A DNA stretch of 64,000 nucleotides from Impatiens glandulifera. Lineage: Eukaryota; Streptophyta; Magnoliopsida; Ericales; Balsaminaceae. The position numbers and the translations under genes were made by a program. Shown here piece after piece: positions 46,891 through 56,757 of this stretch (positions within the stretch are counted from its first letter, which is position 1; every line of letters starts with the position of its first letter). Location: positions 23,947,710 to 24,011,709 of the forward strand of contig NC_061863.1 of NCBI RefSeq assembly GCF_907164915.1. The letters are read 5' to 3'. The notes beneath the pieces were generated by a model that was not told where the DNA came from, did no database searches, and was given only the letters and a program-made list of their open reading frames with translations.

Positions 46891-49808
46891 ATGGATCTAA
46901 GCAAAGCCCCTTTCCAATGGATGTTGCAAGTTGACTTCGCAGATATTGATGAACACGCCGATGACAAAAACAAGGATGTTCTTCAATCTCTAAGAGATTC
47001 TGGGTTAGAGGAATTCCTATCTGGTCCGTTCACCATTTATCTGGCGGCCGTGACGGAGTTTCTGGCGACGGCGACGCTCACAAAGAGGAATGTCTCAGCC
47101 ACAGTCAACGGGAAGGACATTCTGATCACCGAAGAGTTATTTGTTGAAGCTCTCGGTCTGCCCAACACCGGTCTGGACCTATAGACTGACCTAACCGCTG
47201 CAAAATCAAACGCTGTCTAGTTGGTGGTTTCTTTCTCAGATCAGGATCTGGTGATTCACTCTAGTCGGAAGAACAAGCTTAAACCGGAGTTCAGGTGGCT
47301 ACTGAACATCATCGCCCCTCACTTTAGGGAAGAGGAGGTAACTTCGATAACCTGACGAAACTTAAACTCAAGATGCTGATGGCCATTGTCCGCGGTGACA
47401 AGGTGGATTGAGGATACGTCATTTTCGAAGAATTTTGCCAGATGGTGATTAAGAAGGATGGCCGGGTACAGGCTTTCGCAAAGCAGATTGTGAAAATCCT
47501 TAAGTCCCTTAATGTAGAGCTTGGTGACGGAGAACCGCTTCCTCTCAACAATATTCTCAACTCAGAGTCGGTGATTGAGAAACCAGAGAAAGCGGTTAAA
47601 CCGAAATCTTCCAAAACAAAGTCATCCAAAGGAACCAGTTCTTCCGCTCCGGCTGAGGAAGTTATCAAACAAAAGAAATCCAAAAGAAAGGCGGTTGAAA
47701 CCGAAACCACACAAGAATTGAAGGGGAGGAAGAAAGCGGCTGCAAGGAAGAGTTCCAACAAACCGGCGGACTCCGAGAAAACTCTTTCCTCGGATAATCC
47801 ACCAGAAAGAACCGGAGACGTCTTTCAACCCATTCCCATCAACACCGTTATTCCTACCCCTGTTCCATCTAACTCACCAAGGCAAACCGAATCCTCGGGG
47901 AGCCAGAAAACCGAATCAGCGCCCAAGGAGGAAGCAGAGGTTAGTATTCACTCTGAAACCTCCAAGTCACCAAGCAAACGAATTGAAGAGGTAATAGCCG
48001 ATGTGGGCTTGAATACTTCTGAAGCAATTGAGGACGTTATCCAAGACATTGCAAGGGAAACCGAGGACGATGTGTCAAGTCGTCGCAAATTAATTGATCA
48101 GGTTGAGATACCTGATCAGAGTGAAGTTCAACCGGTCGAAGAAACGGCCAAAACCGCAGACATTACACCTCCGGCTCAGGAGAGTAATTTTGATGAACAG
48201 GAACCATCCGGTTCCGCATGGGGCAAGACAACTCCAGAAAACCAATCGGCTCAAGATGGGTCATCTGACTCAGCATTCATACCTGAAGGTTTTATTCAGG
48301 TCAACAAAGGAAAAGGGGTTCTTATCAAAGATTCAACGGTAACAGGAAAAGGTACGCTGCAGACCGGTCCTCAACCAGAAGTCATAACCGGGAACGAGGT
48401 TCCCTTTACCGCAGAACAAGAAGATGAAGTATTCGAGGAACTTCTCAAGGACATGAACAAGGGTGCGAGTGATGTGATAGCTCCATACCTCATATGGGTA
48501 AAGCTCCGGTGTGAAACAAAGATATCCGACATGGCTCCAGGATTGAGCGGTAACAGGCATTGGGACAGACTCATCAGGCTGGAAGAAAGGGCCCTCCAGT
48601 TAGCTCACACCAATCTTATCCAACCTGCCTTTAACAAAACCGCAGTAATTCTTGAAAACACTCGGTTACAAGCAGTGGAGAATGCTTTTAAAGAAACTGA
48701 ATGAGCGACGCTAACTCCGATTGAAATGAGAATGTCCGAACGGTTCCATGCGGTGCGAGAAAAGCTCGTACAAAATCTCGACCATCTTGATATGTAATGG
48801 AGGAAAGGTTGCCGAAGCCAACTCAATAATGTCGATCTACATCAAAGTAAGCCATTCTATGTAATCGGGGAATCATCTACAACAGCGGAGAACCTGGAAC
48901 AAGAATCTTCTCAAACGGCTAAGGTTCCGGAAATCGATCAAATGAAGCAGGCGGTGATTGATACCATTGATTCATGCCTTGGAAGTTATAAAACGGCAAC
49001 CGATGAGAGGATTGCAACGGCTGAAGCTAATCTGTCAAACACTATACGGGGATCTGTACAAACCGAAATCGCAAACACCGTTCAAACATCTATCAGGTCC
49101 ATGATAGATGCGGCTGTGCAGACCTCAGTAAAATCCTTGATCGCCGAGTCCATCCAAACCGCAACCGCTCCACTATTAGATATGCTGCAAGCAATGGCCA
49201 TTCAAATTGGGGAGTTGTCCAAAATCCAAGTCAGCAAGACTCAAACGCAAATCGAGTCGGATGCTGAAACCGCTAAGAGGCTGCAAGAGGAAGAAATGGA
49301 AAGGGAACGGGTGCAGAAGGAGATTGAAGACAAAGATTATGAGCTTTCCCAAAAGTGCAACGAGGAGGAATAGGCAAGCATCCAGGAATCCCAACCGGCT
49401 CAACCGTCCCATTCAATGAACACAAGGAATAAGAAGAAACGGAGCGCGGTTGCGAAAGTAATCAAGCGGGCAGAACAAAGAGCAGTTGTACCAGTCGTGT
49501 TGAATGTGCAACCTCTTGATGAAGAAGAAGAAGAGGACACTGAAGAACTTAACCAACGGAAGAGAAGGGCAATTGAAGGCTCAACCGCAACCACAAGCCC
49601 CAGACCAATCTTTGCTCCGCCGCCTCCTCCACCAAAACTAGTTTGTGCCGGTTTTGGATTTAGCAAAAAGACTCTAGGCCACTCAAGTGTATGGGCCGGA
49701 ATGTTGATCGACGCTGAAAGACGTGATGGGGAGTGGAAGGCAAGAGACGAAGAAGAAAGAAGACGGCTTGAGAAAGAGCTGGAAAAGGGGGGACCATCCA
49801 AGCCTTAA
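46891..49808 (+). pseudogene. Accessory ORF C of the SIRE-type element: long protein, disrupted
   Basis: About 970 codons. The first 98 (to TAG at 47182-47184) match the N-terminal half of ORFs A and B (VDFADI, SGLEEFL, TEFL, ITEELFVEALGLPNTG). The domain continues past further stops (TAG 47218-47220) and a frame change near 47343 into the frame 47442-49808. TGA at 47409-47411 falls where ORF B has Trp. The tail is Ser/Lys-rich with nuclear-signal-like patches (KQKKSKRK, GRKKAAARK, about 47670-47740) and an acidic, Pro/Thr-rich stretch. After TGA 48702-48704 and a TAA near 48796 comes a helical region with a repeated VQT/IQT unit about every 12 residues (49057-49170) and a Glu-rich coiled coil (RLQEEEMERERVQKEIEDK). 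After TAG 49371-49373 it ends with a basic segment, six prolines and KLVCAGFGFSKKTLG. Possibly nuclear or RNA-binding; function unknown. Confidence 0.65.
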
Positions 49809-49940
49809 TCTTTTTCTTCTCTTTCAAAACAATTTATGTTTAAACTATGTTTCTGAACTTGGTTATTTTATCATATTTCTCTCCTCGAGTTTACACATAC
49901 TTTTCTTTTGAAAAATCAAACACATGTTTTTGAAACATTC
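49809..49940 (+). other. Spacer after ORF C
   Basis: T-rich 3' flank without recognised motifs, leading into the tandem purine-tract repeats. Confidence 0.4.
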
Positions 49941-50207
49941 TCATTACAAGTTTTGAATATTTATTCTAAATAATCAAAAAGGAAGAAATTGATAGAAAAA
50001 TTAAGTAAGTTAATTTTCAAACCGGCCACTCATTACAAGTTTTGAATATTTATTCTAAATAATCAAAAAGGGAGAAATTGATAGAAAAATTAAGTAAGTT
50101 AATTTTCAAACCGGCCACTCATTACAAGTTTTGAATATTTATTCTAAATAATCAAAAAGGGAGAAATTGATAGAAAAATTAAGTAAGTTAATTTTTAGAA
50201 CCGGCCA
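49941..50207 (+). repeat. 89-bp tandem repeat x3 at the polypurine tract / 3' LTR junction
   Basis: Units start at 49941, 50030 and 50119. Each starts TCATTACAAGTTTTG, passes a purine tract (AAAAAGGGAGAAAT) and ends with the first 35-40 bp of the LTR (TGATAGAAAAATTAAG...ACCGGCCA). The last unit runs into the real 3' LTR at 50168. Each unit could in principle prime plus-strand synthesis. Confidence 0.92.
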
Positions 50208-51383
50208 GACGAACTAAACAGTCGTTAACTTTCATGTGCAGATACAGATCAAAACCGTATGAACCGGTTGGGGCATCAAAACCGGTTGCTGCTATACTTC
50301 AAAGAAATCAGTTCCAAGTGATCAAGTTAAAGATCAGAGGAACCGGTTTTCACTTTCTCAAGCGACCGGTCAGCAAAGTCAAAAACTTACATTCCAACCG
50401 GATCATACTGCACAAGACACAAAACCGGAAGATTCAAACTTCAAGAGTGACGCACCATGACGAAAGAGACGTGCTTTGAAAGAATAAAAGAAGATCAGAT
50501 CCGATCGGAAGCATGCGAGGAAAGCAATGATGCTTTATTGATCTGAAGTTGACAACCTGAGGTGCATGTCCAACACGTGTCCAAATCTGAAAACCGATTA
50601 TGTCATCTTCTACTCAGAGCTGCCTGCATGACTGCCAAGTGTTGAGGAAGGTGAAGCGTGCAAGCAACCTCTCTACACCGGCGTGATAATGATCAACCAA
50701 TCCAGAGGAGAGAGAAGAAAGTGACCGTTGGCTCTTCTCAGCTATAAAAGGAAGATGAAACGTCTTCATTTAATGCAGTAGTTGTGAAGTCACAGATCAC
50801 GAAACAAATCATAAGAGCAATAAGTTAGAGAGATAAACTGTTACGATCAAAACCGGTGTGTCTAAAACCGGAAGTTTTCTGTATTGTGTTGTGTTGAGTT
50901 ATTGTATTACATCAAAGAGTGAGTTTTGTGTAACCGGCGAGTAGCGAAGTTGGGCTCGACCGGAAGTGTTGTTGTAACTATAAAAGTTAGTGGAGATCCT
51001 TCTCATAACCTGAGAAGAAGGGGTGACGTAGGAGGGTTTGCTCCGAACATCCATAAAATTCTTGTCTCGTGTTCTTTCTTTTGTTTTCATTACCTACTTA
51101 CTTAACCTAACCTCAAACCAATCGTACTCCAAAAACCGGTCACTCATATCCATAAAACCGACTCCTCCTAAAACATCATCTAAAGTCACAAACGTTGCTT
51201 CAACCTAAAACAGACATTTCCGCCCTTGAACCCGGTTCAAGAGTCTGTGACAGTTTGTGTAGTGTTGAGAACGGTTATAGTCTCTAACCGGACTATCACC
51301 AAAGTGTTGTGTGTGTTGTAAACGACCACCCTTCCTAAAACCGGAAACACCCCGGTCCTCCAAGAGCGTTCCCGATCCTAACA
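50168..51383 (+). repeat. 3' LTR of the SIRE-type element
   Basis: 1,216 bp, about 98% identical to the 5' LTR. Followed by the ATATT target duplication at 51384-51388. Confidence 0.95.
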
Positions 51384-52025
51384 ATATTAAATTTATTTAT
51401 TTATTTTGTTAAAGATGTGACTTTTCAAATTCTTAATCATTATAATCATTACAATAAATATAAATAATCTATTAATCATTATAATCACAGCACACAAGTT
51501 TGAGGGAAACAAGACAGAGAGAGTAAGACGAAAGCATACATTAGGAAGAAAAACTCATTTTTCTTCAATTACTTTCACTTCTCTTTTTAGATAGTTCTTA
51601 AAGGTTTAAATAATCATTCAGATTGTAAATCTTATTTTGTAAGAACTTTGTATTACCCAATATAAACGATATTGTAGTGGATGGTTTAAGCGGCCTAAGG
51701 ATATCGTGGTTTTTTACTCTTGCTGAAGGGTTTTGCACGCTAAAGATCACGCCTCTTTCCTTTTTGTCTGCTTTGTTGAATTAATTTTGATAGCTTACAA
51801 ACAGAGCTCTAAAACTAAAAAGAATCATTTCCACATTAGGTTCTTTTTTTATCAACAGAAGGTTACCCATCAGGTTCGTGAATTGGGAGTGTGCCAAACC
51901 CAAAACCTAATACCCGACTATACTAATATTAAAATGTATATATTAAATTTATTTATTTTGTTAAAGATGTGACTTTTAAAATTCTTAATCATTATAATCA
52001 TTACAATAAATATAAATCATTTAAT
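51384..52025 (+). repeat. Second copy of the TNT1-94-like LTR segment plus flank
   Basis: 51389-51475 (AAATTTATTTATTTATTTTG...AATATAAAT) continues the first copy that the SIRE-type element split at 37399. 51487-51943 repeats 36934-37399, and 51944-52020 repeats the flank. So a segment of roughly 550-650 bp was tandemly duplicated. Confidence 0.75.
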
Positions 52026-53235
52026 ATACTCACTCAATCTTCACTTCAACCAAAATATTTATCACTCATGACTATTCATCCTCACATTTTTTAATAACAC
52101 AATGTTATTTTCTTCTTATCATTCTTCATCTTCAATATCATTCTCTATAATTTTTAAACATTATTCTCTCTAGTTCTTCAACATTTATTCTCTCTAGTTT
52201 CTTCTTCAATTATAATAACAATAATCTTATTATATTATTCAACCACTAAAAATATGAGTATGGGTAAATAATGTTTCTATTTGTTTATATCATAAGTTAT
52301 AAAGTTATATTTCTTATTTTCAACATCTAAAATCTTGCAAATATTTAATCGTGTAATGGGGTACCCGTTGGGGATCGGATACCTGACAAATCGGGAATAA
52401 GGACACAAATGGAGATACTTGTCGGGTTCGGGGTCGGGATCTTCACTTCCCGGTGGGTAGAGTAACCGTTGACATTCCTATTCCTATTCCTATATCACCA
52501 GAGAAGGAGGTTGATAGCAGGGAAACTCAGAACTCCCTACTAATAGGTATTGGCTTATTAGAAACCGGAGGAAAAAGGAGATGTCGACCCGACTTGTGGA
52601 TCATAACCGCGTTCGCCTTCTCGTAGCCATTTCCTATGACCCGAGACTCAAGAGCCTAGTTTGTTTGTTCTTGGCCATCATGTCGTTAACTAGCTCAAGT
52701 CTAGTAAAAACAAAATAGGCCCACAAGCCTTGGCAGGCCCATTATCTCTAATAGTTATTCCTCATTAATTGTAGTATTTCTACGTATAAAAATGAAATCA
52801 AGCTCAAGATACGTCATAATTAAAAATTTGACACTACATCAACTGTAGTCCCAAAAATTGATCGAAGATCCATTCCCCGCAATAAATTTGGACTACTTGC
52901 GAAAACATTTCTAAATACAATAAATTCTCTTCTAAATGTCACATCCCTCTGAATAATTAGACATTTTGGTGAACCAACCAAACATATCTTGACCATACTT
53001 ACATCTAATCATCAATGCTTAAAGACTATTAGACTCTTTTGTAAATCTACTACACTATTTAAATAGAAGAGCCATATTAAAGAAAATATGGTCTCAAATA
53101 TGTAGAGCTCCTTAAACCTTATCCTGACTAAATAGATGAAAAAACAATAAGTTATAAAATCATCATAGCAATTTACACATTATTATCTATATTATTACTA
53201 TCACACTTTTGGAAACAGTGAATAAAGATATCATA
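52026..53235. other. Gap with repeat fragments
   Basis: Holds the CGGGATC-rich dispersed repeat at 52350-52460 (related to 33086-33320). A short stretch near 52540-52700 translates as YWLIRNRRKKE and faintly recalls the linker before copia RT. No gene can be supported. Confidence 0.35.
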
Positions 53236-54690
53236 TATGTGGGCATAGATGATAACACATTCTTAATGAAGATTAGTCAAAACCCTTTTAAGATTTTGTA
53301 TTTCAATTTAGATAGTTTACATTCCATTTTAGTAATAATCGGTTCCTAAGTGACCTTGAATCGTAATTTAACACACAATGACATACAAAGATAGGTTGAA
53401 AGAATAACACAAATTCTGAATCCCAAAATATTTGTCAACCTTATCCTTCTTATATTCAAAATAAAATATGAGATAAAGATATTTGACTTATTAAGATTAA
53501 CTCAAAGACCGGAACAAGCACCGAATAATCATAACATATCCCGAAGATGCTTACAATTTATGTATTTGGACTAAACCAAACAAAGAGTGTCATCAATGAA
53601 AATCAAATATAATATGGCAAAAGATACCTTCTTGTCACACAACTCACTCCACGAATGAGTCTAGAGTTTTTTTTGAAGGACGTCATTTTTTAGATGACTT
53701 CCAAACAATAACGAACAATTAAGGTGAGAGTGGATCACCATGTCTCATCCCTCGGGAGCTATCGAAAAATCCATGAGAACTCTCATTTACAATGACAGAA
53801 AACACAATCGTCAAGAGGTTAAATATAATCCAACCAATCCATTTCACACACATTCTCATTCAGTCCATGAAATCAAACAAAAACTCTCAATTAACGTGAT
53901 CATAAATATTTTCTATGTCTAACTTGCCAAAAGCACATTTCTCATATATTTAATTAGTTGAGTCATTGCACTCATTAACTATTAATATTGCATCAAAGAT
54001 TTGATGAAATTTGATGAACATCATATAATTACTATATATGATTTTTTTCTAACACCCTTCGCAACATGTTGGTTAAACATTTTAAGACAATATTATGAAA
54101 ACACGAAACGAGTCAGATATGCTTACAGATTTTTACGCCAATAGTCTTTTGAGCTTTATGAATGAGACATATCAAAGTAGAGTTTCAACTATTTTTAAAT
54201 GATGAGAAACAATAAAAATGATCGCTTGATTCCATAATTCTTGTCTTAAGGAAAGACCATTCCTTCTTAAAAAAATCTAAAATAAACTTGTCTCATCCCG
54301 ACTTTATCACCTCTACACCCCTTAATGGACTCCTCAACCCCCTCCATCGAAAAATGAGTCTCCAAATATATCTTAGAAATCCCTCAAAAAATTGATTCAC
54401 TAACTAAAACTTGTTTTAAAAAAATTCTATTTTATCTCATTTTCCATCCATTTTAAATAAGAAAAATACTAGCATGTTCTTTTGTTTTATCAATCGTTTT
54501 AGAAAATAATTTATAGTTGTTTTGAGTTTATCTTCGCGTGGCTCAACGTTAAAGACGTTGAAAAGGCGTTTGGTGAAATAAAAGACGAAGTGTTGTTCGA
54601 GTCATGATCGTCGAGTGTTCATGGAATTCTTGAAATCATTTCAGATAAGAACTTGAGAAGTCTAGAAAATAGTAACGAGTAATGTAAGCA
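53236..54690 (-). pseudogene. LINE (L1-type) reverse transcriptase fragment, copy C
   Basis: Minus-strand copy aligning end to end with parts of copies A and B: shared blocks include AATTCTGAATCCCAAAA, CATTTTTTAGA, TCATCCCGA, CTTAATGGACTCCTCAACC and GATCGTCGAGTGTTC. RT motifs are recognisable only by comparison with copy B. It shares the right-hand segment 54500-54665 with copy A (24840-24995). Inactive. Confidence 0.7.
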
Positions 54691-55135
54691 CTAAAAATCT
54701 ACATCCCAATATATAATATTAAACTAATTATTTTGACTTATTTTTAAATAAACAAAATCAAAATAATTAACCTCATAGCCAAAACCAATTAAGGAAAATG
54801 GTCGAAATAATAAAAATAAAATTATTTAAGATAAATGTTGTACTCATTTATCTAAAAATAATTTTAAAAAAATAATGGGACAAAATAAATAATTTAAAAT
54901 GATTTGTTTTATCCATTTTTATTTAAAATAATTATTTATTTAAATCATAAAATATATACAATAAAATAAAATAAATTGGTCAAATATTTGTCATATTTAT
55001 TTTAATTTTTTGTGTATTTAAAAAGATCAAAATTAAATCATTAAAGGTGAAATAAAAAATAATTTCAAACAAATATTTAAGGTTTTAAAATAAAAATTAA
55101 ATCAGTAATTGGGTGTAGCCGAAATTCCGTTGAAT
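54691..55135. other. AT-rich gap, no gene seen
   Basis: Nothing beyond A/T-rich sequence was found. Confidence 0.5.
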
Positions 55136-56757
55136 AGTTACAGCCGAAACCACAACCAACTGATTAATGTTGGATTTTCATCCAGCACCCAAGAAGTTGT
55201 CGCTTACTCGTTGTAGCAGAAGGAAGTGCGTGTCCGGGTTGTAGGGGATCAGTTAACGCGAGCGTTAGCTTCGCCTCTCCAAACGCTGATGGAACACCAT
55301 CATTTGATGGATCGCTGAATGTGAACAAAATGACCCTGTTTTGAGTTCCGATCGTCTTCCTCATCGCGACGATGCGAGGATAAGGATGAAGATCCGTGTT
55401 GATCTTCTATTTTTAGAAATCCTTTGTTAGTCCACCATTTTGGTTCATTTAAAGCCTGAAATGATCACCCTACGATGGTGATCATTTCTACCTATCAAAA
55501 TAGGGATGAATCATTCATATTCCGGCGATTTAAGCTAATAACAGTTTGGTCAACTAAGGCCACTTAAAGCCTCCGCCGACTTAGGGATAGTATAAATACA
55601 CACCCTAAGTAATTCCTAGTCTAAGGAACCAACTCATAACCTTCCGATCGAAGAAAAAAAATCGCCATAAAAGCTTGAAGCTTTTAAATTTTTCATATTT
55701 TCTATTCGAATACTTAAATCTTGGATCTCAGTATTTAGAAAGCTTCCATAAGGATTAAGGAGTATTCTCTCGTCCCTGGTAAGGTTCCAATCACTCTCTA
55801 ATTCATATTTATAATTTGTATTTGAAAATTTTATATTCGAATTGCATAAGCTTGTATGCTTGCTGTTTATGATATTTTATGGTTGAAAAATCAACCATAA
55901 ACCCTAAACCCTAATTTTAAAAATAAAAAATGTGTTTGTTGTTCTTGGGTTTAATTCTATTGAATCACAGCCTAAAATCTTCCCAACATGATTGTAATGA
56001 CATTGGGAAACTGTTTGAATCATGTTTGATCCATTCCGGTCATGTTTGATCAAAATCAAAATTTTCAAAAATATATGGAAATTTTGATTTCTTAAATTGG
56101 TTCAAACAAACAGCCAATGTTCTTGTTTGGTACCAATCAAATATATTTAGTATTAAGAAATTATTTGATAACTCCTTACACTTCATAACAGTTTTCAAAT
56201 CAAAAACCCAATTTTTATCACAAACTGTTTTGAATAAATTGATCATCATGCAAGTCGATTGATACCTTGAGATGATGATCAACATTAACTAGGAGCTTTT
56301 TGAAGCTACCTAAGCTATTAGATCAAATAATCAAAGCTAAAAAACGAATTTAAAAAACTTGCACTTTGGTGTTCTTAATGATAGAGGCTTGTTAGCCTAA
56401 GATTGAAAGGTACGACCGATGTTCTTGAGCTAGGACCGAGAAATTCGACCGATGATTTTCACCTAGGACTGAGAGATCCAACCTAGGATCGAGAGGTCCG
56501 ACCTTGAGACCAAGACTCCCTAACTTTAGGACCGAGAGGTGTCACATTGGGACCAAAAATCTCAAACTTGGGATCGAGACCTCTCGAGCCTATGATCGAT
56601 GGACCTAACCTTGAGTTAGCCTAAGACAGAGAGGTTTATGCACCTCGACCAAAAAAATTAGCCCCATGTTAACCCACGACCAAAAGGTTTATACACCTAG
56701 ACCGGTAAGATCAGCCAAGGACCGAGAGTCCTTTGCACCTAGACCGAGGGACTTTAA
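55136..56757 (+). mobile_element. Probable Ogre/Tat-type gypsy LTR, left part
   Basis: GC-richer sequence with a TATA-like AGTATAAATACACACCC (about 55588-55605), then from 56400 a degenerate tandem of (TA)GGACCGAGAGGTCCGACC-like units. The matching right part (61693-62310) has similar GACCGA motifs and ends at a TGGCGACTCTG primer-binding site typical of plant Tat/Ogre elements. The CACTA element lies between. The LTR start is not resolved. Confidence 0.45.
56400..56757 (+). repeat. Degenerate GACCGAGAG-type tandem repeats
   Basis: About ten units of 25-40 bp with the core GACCGAGAGGT / ACCTAGACCGAGG, in variable spacing. Probably internal to the Ogre/Tat-type LTR; alternatively worn subterminal repeats of the lost CACTA 5' end. 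Confidence 0.55.

Larger units (their letters stand above)
37400..51383 (+). mobile_element. 13,984-bp Maximus/SIRE-type Ty1/copia element with three accessory gene cassettes
   Basis: Complete insertion: LTRs 37400-38613 and 50168-51383 (TGATAG...CTAACA) and target duplication ATATT at 37395-37399 and 51384-51388. A perfect tRNA-Met PBS follows the 5' LTR and purine tracts precede the 3' LTR. The order is gag (38660-40456), pol (to 43746), then about 6.4 kb of extra DNA with accessory ORFs A, B and C. UBN2-type gag with one zinc knuckle, very long LTRs and extra ORFs after pol fit the Maximus/SIRE lineage. I count about 21 substitutions and one 2-bp indel between the LTRs (about 1.7%), so it is fairly young, but pol has a frameshift and several stops and this copy cannot move on its own. 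Confidence 0.95.

Noticed and set aside
49400..49801. Minus-strand 133-codon Ser/Gly-rich frame opposite the ORF C end
   Set aside because: Mirror of the acidic and proline-rich ORF C tail; no independent support.
44444..49808. Idea that ORFs A-C are envelope-like genes as in SIRE1
   Set aside because: I see no signal peptide, transmembrane segment or cleavage-like site in any of the three.
52540..52700. Possible copia linker coding remnant (YWLIRNRRKKE)
   Set aside because: Too short and too diverged to call as a gene fragment.
55164..55364. Minus-strand 66-codon frame
   Set aside because: Lies in the probable Ogre/Tat-type LTR; no family resemblance.
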